Shown here piece by piece: positions 5,993 to 14,921 of a stretch of DNA of 19,676 nt. A model generated the notes under the pieces. That model did no database searches and was not told the DNA's origin. It worked only from the letters and a program-made list of their open reading frames with translations. The stretch is from positions 1-19,676 of the forward strand of contig CAZPMO010000088.1 in the NCBI GenBank assembly GCA_964587515.1, read 5' to 3'. How positions within the stretch are numbered: position 1 is the stretch's first letter; each line of letters begins with the position of its first letter. The DNA is from CAZPMO01 sp964587515. Lineage in GTDB: Bacteria; Pseudomonadota; Alphaproteobacteria; MPNO01. The position numbers were made by a program, and so were the translations under genes.

Positions 5993-6867
5993 TGGCGGTC
6001 CTCATCAACGCGGAAACCAAGGTTATCTGTCAGGGGTTCACGGGATCCCAGGGCACCTTTCATTCGGAGCAGGCGATCGCCTATGGCACCAAAATGGTCG
6101 GTGGTGTCACGCCTGGGAAAGGTGGCACCAAGCATCTCGATCTTCCGGTGTTCGACACCGTGGCTGAAGCGGTGGCTGACACGGGCGCCAATGCGTCCGC
6201 GATTTATGTTCCGCCGCCCTTTGCCGGCGACGCAATTTTAGAGGCTATCGACGCCGGGATTGCGCTGGTGGTGTGTATTACCGAAGGGATTCCGGTGCTC
6301 GACATGGTCCGGGTAAAACGGGCGCTTGATGGAACATCTGCGCGATTGGTCGGGCCCAACTGCCCCGGTGTAATTACACCGGGCGAATGCAAGATTGGAA
6401 TTATGCCCGGTCATATTCATAGCCGTGGACGCATCGGCATCGTGTCGCGTTCCGGGACACTGACCTATGAAGCCGTCGCCCAGACTTCGGTCGTCGGGCT
6501 CGGGCAGACGACCTGCATAGGTATCGGCGGCGATCCAGTGAACGGCACGAATTTTGTCGATTGTCTAGATATGTTCCTTGGCGATCCAGAGACCGAGGGA
6601 ATCATCATGATCGGGGAAATTGGTGGCACCGCGGAAGAAGAGGCCGCCGATTTTCGGAAATCATCCAAGACCAAAAAACCGGTCGTTGGGTTCATCGCAG
6701 GAGTGACCGCCCCGCCCGGCAGGCGCATGGGGCATGCTGGAGCGATCATCTCCGGGGGAAAAGGCGGCGCGGGGGACAAGATCGAAGCTATGAAAAACGC
6801 CGGAATCGAGGTAGCCGCTTCGCCCGCCGCCCTCGGTGAAACAATGTTAAAAGTATTGAAAGGTTAA
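5992..6867 (+). CDS. sucD: Succinyl-CoA synthetase, alpha subunit
   Basis: This is the catalytic, CoA-binding subunit that carries the phosphohistidine intermediate. The product is 291 aa, the usual length. The CoA-binding Rossmann domain begins with GFTGSQGTFH (15-24). CITEGIPVLDM (95-105) and the GPNCPG loop (121-126) follow. His248 in GHAGAIISGGKGG is the phosphorylated residue. The ATG overlaps the sucC stop (TGATG) and is served by a near-perfect AAGGAGG (5977-5983) eight bases upstream, which should favour equal synthesis of the two subunits. A possible hairpin begins on the base after its stop codon. Confidence 0.97.
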   Translation: MAVLINAETKVICQGFTGSQGTFHSEQAIAYGTKMVGGVTPGKGGTKHLDLPVFDTVAEAVADTGANASAIYVPPPFAGDAILEAIDAGIALVVCITEGIPVLDMVRVKRALDGTSARLVGPNCPGVITPGECKIGIMPGHIHSRGRIGIVSRSGTLTYEAVAQTSVVGLGQTTCIGIGGDPVNGTNFVDCLDMFLGDPETEGIIMIGEIGGTAEEEAADFRKSSKTKKPVVGFIAGVTAPPGRRMGHAGAIISGGKGGAGDKIEAMKNAGIEVAASPAALGETMLKVLKG

Positions 6868-6958
6868 GGACCTAACCACACCTCAAGTGTGAAGGTTCCT
6901 TTAACGATGCCAGTGCACCGGGACGATCGACCGGGAGCGTTTGGCTGGTGCGTGAACA
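6868..6958 (+). promoter_or_regulatory. Structured sucD-sucA intergenic leader
   Basis: The 91-base gap contains two possible hairpins. The first (6868-6899) pairs GGACCTAACCACAC with GTGTGAAGGTTCC with small bulges around the loop CTCAA and is followed by TTTAA, resembling a weak terminator or processing site. The second joins GCACC (6915-6919) to GGTGC (6947-6951) with an inner CCGG-type stem and ends seven bases before the sucA ATG. No normal ribosome site is seen near that ATG. Attenuation or control of sucA translation is inference. Confidence 0.4.
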
Positions 6959-9820
6959 ATGGCAAATCCGCTGAAAAAGACCAGCTTTCTGACGGCCGGC
7001 AACGAAACCTTTATTGAGGAGTTGTACCGCCGTTACTTGCGGGATTCCTCGTCGGTGGATCCCGAATGGGCCTCTTTTTTCGGCGATCTGGCGGACGAAG
7101 CGCCCGCTGTCCTGAAGGAAATCGAGGGGGCAAGCTGGGCACCGCGAACGACTCGGGTCGTCGATAACGGCGAGACGCTGACTGCGAAGTCCATGGAAGA
7201 ACCCGCGATCGGCGTCGCCCCCGAAATACGCTCCGCCACGCTCGATTCGATTCAGGCCTTGATGCTGATACGATCTCATAGGGTCCGAGGGCACCTCTAT
7301 TGCGACCTCGATCCCCTCGGTCTCGAAAATCCGGCGCCACATATCGAGTTGGACCCGAAATCCTATGGTTTCGCGGAATGCGATTACGATCGCGAAATTT
7401 TCGTTCATGGCCGGCTCGGATTCGAAAAAGCGACCTTGCGAGAGATCGTCGAGACGCTCCGCGAGACCTACTGCGGCACGGTCGGTGTCGAATACATGCA
7501 CATAACCTCGCCCGAGGAAAAAGTATGGATTCAGGACCGGATCGAAGGGATTCACAATCAGACCGAATTCACCGGCCGTGGCAAGGAAGCGATTCTGGAG
7601 CGGCTGACAGAAGCGCAGTTCTTCGAACATTTTCTCCAGGTAAAATATCCAGGAACCAAGCGTTTTGGTCTCGACGGTGGCGAGTCGCTGATCCCCGCGC
7701 TTGAACAAATTCTCAAGCGCGGAAGTCAACTGGGGGTCGAGGAAGTCTTGGTCGGCATGCCTCACCGTGGCCGGCTCAATGTTCTCGCCCATCTATTGAA
7801 CAAACCGTACGCTGCGATCTTTTCCGAATTTCAGGGCATGTCCTATACACCCGAAGGGGTCCAGGGCTCGGGCGACGTAAAGTATCACCTTGGGGCGTCC
7901 GCGGACCGCGAGTTCGATGGCGCGCAAGTGCATCTCTCGCTGTCGGCAAACCCCTCCCATCTTGAGGCTGTCGATCCGGTGGTGGCTGGCAAGGTCCGGG
8001 CGAAACAGCGCCAGCGCGGCGATAAAGAACGGCGCAAGGTGCTGGGTATCTTAATGCATGGGGACGCCGCTTTCGCTGGCCAGGGGATTGTCGCGGAAAC
8101 GTTCGGACTTTCAGATATCAAGGGCTACCGTACCGGCGGCACGATTCACCTTGTGGTCAATAATCAGGTCGGGTTCACCACAAACCCCGGTATGACGCGC
8201 GCCTCTCGCTATCCGACAGAGATGGCGAAGATGGCGCAGGCCCCGATATTTCATGTCAACGGGGATGACGTCGAGGCGGTAGTGCATGTGGCGCGGGTCG
8301 CAACGGAATTCCGCGATACGTTTCGCAAGGACGTTGTGATCGATCTCTGGTGTTATCGGCGGTTCGGACACAATGAGGGTGACGAGCCGGCATTTACTCA
8401 GCCCCTGATGTACAAGGCGATTGCGGACCGGCCCCCGGTCCATGAGGTGTACGCGCGGAAACTCGTCGATGAAGGTTCCCTGACGCAAGAATGTGTCGAT
8501 GAGATTTTTGGGAATTGCCGGGCGCGGCTTGATCAGGCGTTCGAGGCTTCGAAATCCTACAAGCCCAATAAGGCGGATTGGCTGGAGGGGAGCTGGTCGG
8601 AGATCACGGTTGCCCCTTCGCTCGAGGAACGCAAGGGCAAGACCGGCGTCCCGATCGAGAAATTGCGTGAGCTTGGTGAAGCTCTGACGCGCATGCCGGA
8701 CGGTTTCAGTCTCAATCCCAAACTAGGCCGGTTTCTTGATAATCGGCGGAAATCGATCGAATCCGGTGTGGGCATCGATTGGGCGACGGGTGAAGCGCTC
8801 GCTTTCGGCACATTATTGGATGATGGTTATCTTGTCCGATTGAGCGGTCAAGACTGCTCCCGCGGAACGTTTTCCCAGCGTCATGCGGTATTCATCGATC
8901 AGCAGACCGAAGAAAGATACATTCCGCACGAGCATATCCGTGAGGGTCAGGCCCGTTTCGTTACACGCGACAGCCCTCTCGCCGAGGCTTCCGTGCTCGG
9001 GTTCGAGTACGGGATGTCGCTCGCGGATCCTGACATGCTGGTTCTCTGGGAAGCTCAATTTGGCGATTTTGCAAATGGCGCGCAGTTCATTATCGACCAG
9101 TTTATCTCGTCCTCTGAAAGCAAGTGGCTGCGGATGTCGGGGCTGGTCATGCTCCTGCCGCACGGCTATGAAGGCCAGGGACCGGAGCATTCCTCGGCCC
9201 GGTTGGAGCGTTATCTCCAGATCTGTGGTGAAGACAATATGCAGGTCGTTAACATCACGACGCCTGCGAATTATTTTCACGTCCTGAGGAGGCAGATACA
9301 GCGCAATTTCCGCAAGCCGCTTATCGTGATGACGCCGAAATCCCTGCTTCGTCACAAGCGCTGCGTTTCCGATCTTGAGGATATGAAGGAAGGCTCGACA
9401 TTCAGGCGGGTATTGCGGGACAGCGGAAGCCTCATCGCCGACGACGAAGTCCGGCGTGTGGTTCTGTGTACGGGCAAGGTCTATTACGACCTAATTGAAG
9501 AACGTGAGAAGCGCGAGATCAAAGATGTCGCGGTGGTTCGCGTCGAGCAGCTCTATCCATTCCCGGCTATCTCCCTCGGGAATGAATTAACGCGCTATCC
9601 CAACTCCGAGGTCGTCTGGTGCCAGGAAGAGCCGCGTAACATGGGAGCGTGGTTTTTTATGGATCGACGCATCGAAGATTTATTGGGGACGCTCGATGTG
9701 GCCGCGAACCGGCCAAGTTACGCCGGTCGGGACGAAGCCGCGTCGACCGCGACCGGGCTGCACAGCAGGCATGTCGCGGAGCAGGCGAAACTTGTTGATG
9801 AGGCGCTAACCATCGGATGA
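6959..9820 (+). CDS. sucA: 2-oxoglutarate dehydrogenase E1 component
   Basis: This thiamine diphosphate-dependent E1 decarboxylates 2-oxoglutarate and passes the succinyl group to the lipoyl arm of SucB. The product is 953 aa, close to the usual 930-990. The N-terminal motif (FIEELYRRYLRD, then VDPEW) is the E2-binding region. MPHRGRLNVL (267-276) contains His269 of the active site. The ThDP/Mg motif runs from GDAAFAGQG (368-376) to VVNNQVGFTT (399-408). RRFGHNEGDEPAFTQP (467-482) follows, and the transketolase pyrimidine-binding and C-terminal domains are complete. No frameshift is visible. No good ribosome site precedes the ATG. The stop codon overlaps an ATG at 9817 that is not the sucB start. 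Confidence 0.97.
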   Translation: MANPLKKTSFLTAGNETFIEELYRRYLRDSSSVDPEWASFFGDLADEAPAVLKEIEGASWAPRTTRVVDNGETLTAKSMEEPAIGVAPEIRSATLDSIQALMLIRSHRVRGHLYCDLDPLGLENPAPHIELDPKSYGFAECDYDREIFVHGRLGFEKATLREIVETLRETYCGTVGVEYMHITSPEEKVWIQDRIEGIHNQTEFTGRGKEAILERLTEAQFFEHFLQVKYPGTKRFGLDGGESLIPALEQILKRGSQLGVEEVLVGMPHRGRLNVLAHLLNKPYAAIFSEFQGMSYTPEGVQGSGDVKYHLGASADREFDGAQVHLSLSANPSHLEAVDPVVAGKVRAKQRQRGDKERRKVLGILMHGDAAFAGQGIVAETFGLSDIKGYRTGGTIHLVVNNQVGFTTNPGMTRASRYPTEMAKMAQAPIFHVNGDDVEAVVHVARVATEFRDTFRKDVVIDLWCYRRFGHNEGDEPAFTQPLMYKAIADRPPVHEVYARKLVDEGSLTQECVDEIFGNCRARLDQAFEASKSYKPNKADWLEGSWSEITVAPSLEERKGKTGVPIEKLRELGEALTRMPDGFSLNPKLGRFLDNRRKSIESGVGIDWATGEALAFGTLLDDGYLVRLSGQDCSRGTFSQRHAVFIDQQTEERYIPHEHIREGQARFVTRDSPLAEASVLGFEYGMSLADPDMLVLWEAQFGDFANGAQFIIDQFISSSESKWLRMSGLVMLLPHGYEGQGPEHSSARLERYLQICGEDNMQVVNITTPANYFHVLRRQIQRNFRKPLIVMTPKSLLRHKRCVSDLEDMKEGSTFRRVLRDSGSLIADDEVRRVVLCTGKVYYDLIEEREKREIKDVAVVRVEQLYPFPAISLGNELTRYPNSEVVWCQEEPRNMGAWFFMDRRIEDLLGTLDVAANRPSYAGRDEAASTATGLHSRHVAEQAKLVDEALTIG

Positions 9821-9852
9821 CCCCGAGGGGCCATTCTAATGGAGAGGAAACA

Positions 9853-11061
9853 ATGGCAACTGAAATTATTGTCCCGACACTCGGCGAATCGGTGACCGAA
9901 GCGACAGTCGCCAAATGGCTCAAGTCGGCCGGTGACGCGGTGGCGATGGATGAGCCGCTGGTGGAATTGGAAACCGACAAGGTGACGCTCGAAGTCAATG
10001 CCGCCGAGTCCGGAGTACTTAGCGAGATTATCGTCGCGGCCGGTGATAACGTTGAAGTCGGCGCCATACTGGGGCGAATATCCGAGAATGGAACGGCAAC
10101 GGCGAGTTCGCCGCCGGCCAAGACAGAAGTTCCCGAGGCGGCGCCCGGGCCGCAAAGCGTGGAAGCGATGCCCACCGCCGCCGTGCCGTTATCTCCTGCC
10201 GTACGTAAATTGGTTGAAGAAAATGAACTCGATCCCGCGGCGATTCCCGGTACGGGAAAGGATGGACGCATCACCAAGGGTGATGTGCTTGCGTTCTTAA
10301 GCACAAAAACGGCGCCCGAACCGGTAGCGAAACCTGCCCCGCCAGCTCGAGAAGATATTTCGGTCCGCGAGGAACGGGTCCGAATGACACGGCTTCGCAA
10401 GCGTGTCGCGGAACGACTCAAGGAAGCCCAAAATACGGCCGCGATGCTGACGACCTTTAATGAGGTCGACATGACGAATGTCATGGCGGCGCGGGCGCGC
10501 TATCGGGACGCGTTTGAAAAGAAGCATGGCGTTCGGCTTGGCTTCATGGGCTTTTTCGTGAAGTCGTGCATCGTCGCGCTAAAGGAGATACCGGCCGTCA
10601 ATGCCGAAATCGACGGCGAGGAACTGGTTTACAAGAATTATTATGATGTCGGCGTGGCGGTGGGTACGGAACAGGGTCTGGTGGTTCCGGTGCTGCGCGA
10701 TGCGGACAGGCTGGGTTTCGCCGAAGTCGAAAAAGGTATCGGCGAATTGGGCCGAAAGGCGCGGGACGGGAAGCTCAGCATGGACGAGCTTTCCGGCGGC
10801 ACCTTTACGATTACCAATGGCGGGGTCTACGGATCGCTGCTTTCGACACCGATTCTCAACCCTCCGCAATCTGGAATTCTTGGCATGCACAAGATAGAGA
10901 ACAGACCGATCGCTATCGGCGATCAGGTTGAGGTAAGGCCGATGATGTATCTGGCGCTCAGCTATGACCATCGGATTATCGATGGTCGCGAGGCGGTCAC
11001 ATTCCTGGTGCGCGTGAAAGAGTGCATTGAAGATCCTGAACGCATCATGCTCGACGTCTGA
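9853..11061 (+). CDS. sucB: 2-oxoglutarate dehydrogenase E2, dihydrolipoyl succinyltransferase
   Basis: It forms the core of the complex and moves the succinyl group from E1 to CoA. I start it at 9853 (MATEIIVPTLGESVTEATV), which has GGAGAGG five bases upstream and matches the family N terminus; an in-frame ATG at 9817 would add twelve unconserved residues. The product is 402 aa with one lipoyl domain (1-77; lipoyl-lysine Lys43 in ETDKVTL), an Ala/Pro linker, a peripheral-subunit-binding domain (about 113-150) and the catalytic domain (about 172-402) with His373 and Asp377 in DHRIIDG. The gap to sucA is 32 bases, so the genes are co-transcribed. Confidence 0.97.
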   Translation: MATEIIVPTLGESVTEATVAKWLKSAGDAVAMDEPLVELETDKVTLEVNAAESGVLSEIIVAAGDNVEVGAILGRISENGTATASSPPAKTEVPEAAPGPQSVEAMPTAAVPLSPAVRKLVEENELDPAAIPGTGKDGRITKGDVLAFLSTKTAPEPVAKPAPPAREDISVREERVRMTRLRKRVAERLKEAQNTAAMLTTFNEVDMTNVMAARARYRDAFEKKHGVRLGFMGFFVKSCIVALKEIPAVNAEIDGEELVYKNYYDVGVAVGTEQGLVVPVLRDADRLGFAEVEKGIGELGRKARDGKLSMDELSGGTFTITNGGVYGSLLSTPILNPPQSGILGMHKIENRPIAIGDQVEVRPMMYLALSYDHRIIDGREAVTFLVRVKECIEDPERIMLDV

Positions 11062-11093
11062 AGCGATTAGAACTGACCCGGGAGCGGACGAAT

Positions 11094-12500
11094 ATGAGCG
11101 ACGATAAATTCGACTTGATCGTGGTTGGTGGTGGGCCGGGCGGTTACGTGGCGTCGATCCGCGCGGCTCAACTCGGGATGCGGGTCGCGTGCGTGGATAA
11201 ACGCGCGACATGGGGCGGAACCTGCCTCAATGTCGGTTGCATTCCATCCAAGGCGCTGCTCCATTCATCCGAGAAATACGAGGAGGCCATGTCCCATCTC
11301 GCCGAGCATGGGGTGAAGACGGGCAAGGTTTCTCTGGATCTCGATACCATGTTGGCGCGCAAAGACAAGGTGGTTGCCGACCTGACCAAGGGCATCGAAT
11401 TTCTGTTCAAGAAGAACGAGGTTACCTCGGTTCATGGGACCGCGCGTATCGCGGCGCCGGGTGAAGTGGTCGTAAACGGTGCGGCGGATGAAAGGGTTAT
11501 CCGCGCCGAACGCATTTTGATCGCGACAGGCTCGGAGGTCGCGCCGCTTCCGGGCGTGGAGATCGACGAAAAAAATATCGTTTCATCCACCGGGGCGCTG
11601 TCACTGTCGAAGGTGCCGAAACATTTGGTGGTCGTTGGCGGCGGTTATATCGGCCTTGAAATGGGGTCGGTCTGGCGGCGTCTCGGCACCGAAGTGACCG
11701 TGGTCGAATTTCTCGACGCGATCGTCCCGGCAATGGATTCAGAAATTGCCAAGCATCTTCAGCGCTTGCTGCAAAAACAGGGCATGACTTTTCGGCTGGG
11801 TACCAAAGTGGCCGCCGCCAAGCCGACGCGAAGCGGCGTCAGTTTGACGCTTGAGCCCGCGAATGGCGGAGACTCTGAAACTCTCGACAGCGATATCGTG
11901 CTGGTTTCGATCGGACGCCGGCCCTTTACCGATGGGCTCGGTCTCGATGAGCTGGGGGTGGCGCGCGACAACCGCGGATTTATTAACGTCAATAAAAAAT
12001 TCCAGACGAATGTCGACGGCATTTATGCGATTGGAGACGTGATTCCCGGTCCCATGCTGGCGCACAAGGCCGAGGACGAGGGCGTCGTCGCGGTGGAGAT
12101 CATGGCCGGTCAGGCGGGACACATCAATTACGACGCCATCCCGGCGGTGGTCTATACCTCGCCCGAAGCCGCCTGTGTCGGTCTAACCGAAGAACAGCTC
12201 AAGGCGGATGGGGTCGATTACAACACCGGTAAATTTGCCTTCTCGGCCAACTCGCGCGCCCGCGCCAATGGCGACGCCGATGGCTTCGTAAAAATTCTCG
12301 CCGACAAGACCACTGATGCGGTGCTCGGCGTTCACATCATCGGGCCGGATGCCGGTACGATGATTGCGGAACTTGCCTTGGCGATGGAATTTGGAGCGTC
12401 GGCGGAAGATATCGCGCGCACGTGCCACGCTCATCCCACGCTGCCCGAGGCGGTCAAGGAAGCGGCGCTCGCCGTCACGGGTCGCGCTATACATATGTGA
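11094..12500 (+). CDS. lpdA: Dihydrolipoyl dehydrogenase (E3)
   Basis: This flavoprotein reoxidises the dihydrolipoyl arms of E2 with NAD+. The product is 468 aa, full length. It has the FAD motif GGGPGG (12-17), the redox disulfide Cys44/Cys49 in GGTCLNVGCIPSKALL, an NAD-binding VVVGGGYIGLEMGS, and the C-terminal base pair His447 and Glu452 in HPTLPEA. GGAG (11081-11084) precedes the ATG by nine bases. It is the last gene of the TCA operon. The convergent neighbour cassette encodes E1 and E2 of a second 2-oxoacid dehydrogenase without an E3, so this protein may serve both complexes. Its stop is only eleven bases from the acp stop on the other strand. Confidence 0.97.
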   Translation: MSDDKFDLIVVGGGPGGYVASIRAAQLGMRVACVDKRATWGGTCLNVGCIPSKALLHSSEKYEEAMSHLAEHGVKTGKVSLDLDTMLARKDKVVADLTKGIEFLFKKNEVTSVHGTARIAAPGEVVVNGAADERVIRAERILIATGSEVAPLPGVEIDEKNIVSSTGALSLSKVPKHLVVVGGGYIGLEMGSVWRRLGTEVTVVEFLDAIVPAMDSEIAKHLQRLLQKQGMTFRLGTKVAAAKPTRSGVSLTLEPANGGDSETLDSDIVLVSIGRRPFTDGLGLDELGVARDNRGFINVNKKFQTNVDGIYAIGDVIPGPMLAHKAEDEGVVAVEIMAGQAGHINYDAIPAVVYTSPEAACVGLTEEQLKADGVDYNTGKFAFSANSRARANGDADGFVKILADKTTDAVLGVHIIGPDAGTMIAELALAMEFGASAEDIARTCHAHPTLPEAVKEAALAVTGRAIHM

Positions 12501-12511
12501 GCGCCATCCGG

Positions 12512-12769
12512 CTAACCGCTGGACGTCTCCTTTTTTTCCGTCAGATAGTTCACACAGCCATCGACCGTGGCCAGCAAGGGGTAATCTGCCTCCGGAATGT
12601 CCACCCCCAGGGCTTCGTGCAGCGCGATTATAAAATTCAGAAAATCCATCGAATCGAGGTCGATCTGTTCGCGGATATCTTCATCCGGCGCGATATCGCC
12701 AGGGTCGATTTCGGGCGCAATGTCAGTGAGAGTTCGCAAGACGAGTTCCCTCAATTTCTCCTCGCTCAT
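12512..12769 (-). CDS. Acyl carrier protein linked to the 2-oxoacid dehydrogenase cassette
   Basis: An 85-aa acidic four-helix protein with the phosphopantetheine serine Ser40 in QIDLDSMDFLNFI (DSM instead of the usual DSL). It is the last gene of the acs-E1-E2 cassette. Its ATG overlaps the E2 stop (ATGA) and the end of the E2 gene supplies a strong ribosome site (GGAGGAG), so it is made together with E2. The sequence differs from fatty-acid AcpP (no IEDELGADSLD motif), so it is probably a dedicated carrier. Possible roles are holding the octanoyl group for lipoylation of E2, accepting acyl groups from E2 or the synthetase, or a structural role; none is shown by the sequence. Confidence 0.88.
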   Translation of the reverse strand: MSEEKLRELVLRTLTDIAPEIDPGDIAPDEDIREQIDLDSMDFLNFIIALHEALGVDIPEADYPLLATVDGCVNYLTEKKETSSG

Positions 12770-13914
12770 AACTCCTCCGGGCTTTGCAGCAACTGGTCGA
12801 TCCGCTTCAGCAGCAATCCTCCTCGGTGGCCGTCGCTGGCGCGGTGGTCCGCCGAAAGGCTGACCTTGATCGCGGGGTGAACGGCAACGGCGTCTTCGAC
12901 GGCGATGGGCCGGCGGACTAGGCCGCCAAACCCGATCAGTGCAAGCTGGGGCGGATGGATGACTCCAAAAACGCTCTCTGGACCTTGTTCGCCGAGGCTG
13001 GTCACCGTGATGGTTGCATCCGAAAGTTCGGAACTCCGCAATCCCCCCGCACGGGCGCGTTTGACCAGATCCCGCATCGCTTCCATCAATTCATCAAGCG
13101 ATTTCCGATCCGCATCGTGGATCGCGGGGGCGATCAGCCCGCCGCCGCGAAGTGAAATTGCCCACCCAATATGGAACGCTTCGCTTGGTTGCAGTCGTCC
13201 GTCGATCCAGAAGCCGTTCAGTTCCGGGGTTTTGTTCAAGGCCAGCGCCACCGATTTCATCAGCAGGACGCCATACAGGATCCGACCGGAAACCGGCCGC
13301 TCCAAGTTGGCCTGTTCAAGCCAGCCGATCGCTCGTGACATGTCGATGGTGGTATCGAGATAAAAATGGGGAATTTCGCGTTTGGACCGAGACATTGCGG
13401 CGGCGATCGCGCTACGCATAGCCTCGGCCGACGAGGATGGGGCCGGTACGGCTTTTGGAAATTTCTCTATATCGGCCAAGGTGATGGCGCCGTTGTCTCC
13501 TGTTCCGGTCAGCCCGTCGATGGAAATACCCAGTTCCCCGGCGCGTTTTCGCGCGGCGGGTGAAATCCTTGGCCGCTTCTTTTTGGTCAATTTCGGGGCC
13601 TGAACCGGCGCCTTCTTTTTCGAAGGCGGCGCAGGCGTAACGACCGGCGGCGCTTCAAGGGGAGGGTGATCGTCGTGATATTCCCCATCGAGCGTCGCCA
13701 GCACCGCGCCGACCGGTACCTTTTCACCGGGCTGGGTGAGGGTCGAGCTGATCACACCGCTTTCAAATATCTCGATCTCGATGGCTCCCTTTTGCGTCTC
13801 CACCACGGCGACGATATCGCCGCGTTCCACCTTGTCGCCGGTCGTCTTCAACCATTCGACAAGGGTCCCCGCCTCCATGTCGGCGCCCAGTGACGGCATT
13901 CGGAATTCTCTCAT
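12766..13914 (-). CDS. pdhC: 2-oxoacid dehydrogenase E2 (pyruvate/acetoin type acyltransferase)
   Basis: The start is the ATG at 13914 (MREFRMPSLGADMEAGTL), which overlaps the E1 beta stop; the longer in-frame opening upstream adds only non-family residues. The product is 382 aa: one lipoyl domain (1-77; Lys42 in ETQKGAIEIE), a basic Lys/Pro linker (about 85-115), a peripheral-subunit-binding domain (about 116-152), and a catalytic domain with His357 and Asp361 in DHRASDGH. It transfers an acyl group, most likely acetyl, from E1 to CoA or possibly to the neighbouring carrier protein. It is shorter than typical PDH E2 and closer in size to the acetoin dehydrogenase type. There is no separate E3 gene in the cassette. 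Confidence 0.9.
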   Translation of the reverse strand: MREFRMPSLGADMEAGTLVEWLKTTGDKVERGDIVAVVETQKGAIEIEIFESGVISSTLTQPGEKVPVGAVLATLDGEYHDDHPPLEAPPVVTPAPPSKKKAPVQAPKLTKKKRPRISPAARKRAGELGISIDGLTGTGDNGAITLADIEKFPKAVPAPSSSAEAMRSAIAAAMSRSKREIPHFYLDTTIDMSRAIGWLEQANLERPVSGRILYGVLLMKSVALALNKTPELNGFWIDGRLQPSEAFHIGWAISLRGGGLIAPAIHDADRKSLDELMEAMRDLVKRARAGGLRSSELSDATITVTSLGEQGPESVFGVIHPPQLALIGFGGLVRRPIAVEDAVAVHPAIKVSLSADHRASDGHRGGLLLKRIDQLLQSPEEL

Positions 13915-14921
13915 TGCGGCTGCATCATGCGCCGTACCGCCCCAACGATGTCTTCGATTTGCGGTAACGCGGCGTCTTCGAGATGCTTGGCGTATGGGAT
14001 TGGAACTTCCGCCGAACACACCCGCTCTATCGGTGAATCGAGCTCGTAGAAGGCAGTTTCCATGATCCGCGCGCTTATCTCGGCCGAGAGGGAAAGCGAT
14101 CGCCAGCCTTCATCGATAATGACCGCGCGATGGTTTTTGGCGACCGAAGTCAGAATTGTTTCGTTATCCAGCGGTCTCAACGTTCGAAGGTCTATTACCT
14201 CCGCCTCGATCCCTGTTTCCGCGAGTTGATTCGCTGCTTCGAGCGTCTTCGGCAACGTGCCGCCATAGGTAATCAGCGTAATGTCTCCGCCTTCGCGACG
14301 AACCGCTGCGCGATCGATGTCGACTGGGCCGGCGTCGGCGGCGAGTTCACCTTCCATGTTGTAGAGCATGACATGTTCGAAGATCAGGACCGGATTGGGG
14401 TCTGCAAGGGCAGTTGCGAGCATACCGCGCGCATCTTCGACGGTCGCCGGCGCGAGCACCTTGATCCCTGGGATATGCGTGTACCAACCTTCCAGGCTAT
14501 GGGAATGCTGGGCCGCGAGTTGGCGGCCGGCGCCGGTCGCCATACGAATGACCAGAGGCACCGGGAATTGCCCGCCGGACATATGCGACAATGTCGCAGC
14601 GTTGTTGATGATTTGATCGAGCGCGAGCAGGCTGAAATTCACTGTCATGATTTCGACAATGGGGCGCATGCCGCCCATCGCTGCGCCGATTCCAGCGCCG
14701 ACAAAGGCGGATTCCGACAGAGGAGTATCGCGCAGCCTCTCAGGCCCGAATTCCTCAAGGAGCCCCTTGGTCACCGCATAGCACCCGCCGTAATGGGCGA
14801 CATCCTCGCCCATTAGGAAAACTCGGGGATCGTGGTTCATTGCTTCGCGGATGGCTTCACGCATGGCTTCCCGGTAGGTGAGGGTGCGTGTTTCCTCCGT
14901 GTCCGCAGCCTCCACCATCAT
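13911..14921 (-). CDS. pdhB: 2-oxoacid dehydrogenase E1 beta (pyruvate or acetoin dehydrogenase)
   Basis: It is the beta half of the heterotetrameric ThDP-dependent E1. I start it at ATG 14921, which overlaps the E1 alpha stop (ATGA) and has GGAGAGG upstream; another in-frame ATG lies one codon later. The product is 336 aa with the usual family blocks: LMGEDVAHYGG (37-46), RLRDTPLSESAFVGAGIG (62-79), AQHSHSLEGWYTHIPG (137-152) and VIDLRTLRPLD (242-252). Length and motifs fit pyruvate and acetoin E1 beta equally. The next gene's start overlaps its stop. The substrate cannot be read from the sequence. Confidence 0.92.
   Translation of the reverse strand: MMVEAADTEETRTLTYREAMREAIREAMNHDPRVFLMGEDVAHYGGCYAVTKGLLEEFGPERLRDTPLSESAFVGAGIGAAMGGMRPIVEIMTVNFSLLALDQIINNAATLSHMSGGQFPVPLVIRMATGAGRQLAAQHSHSLEGWYTHIPGIKVLAPATVEDARGMLATALADPNPVLIFEHVMLYNMEGELAADAGPVDIDRAAVRREGGDITLITYGGTLPKTLEAANQLAETGIEAEVIDLRTLRPLDNETILTSVAKNHRAVIIDEGWRSLSLSAEISARIMETAFYELDSPIERVCSAEVPIPYAKHLEDAALPQIEDIVGAVRRMMQPQ

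Noticed and set aside
6872..7792. Minus-strand frame of 306 codons opposite sucA
   Set aside because: It is a shadow of the sucA coding sequence, whose own frame is conserved throughout.
9817..9852. In-frame ATG overlapping the sucA stop as a start for sucB
   Set aside because: It would add twelve unconserved residues, while the ATG at 9853 has an ideal ribosome site and matches the E2 N terminus.
14130..14816. Plus-strand frame of 228 codons opposite pdhB
   Set aside because: It is a shadow of pdhB with no motif of its own.
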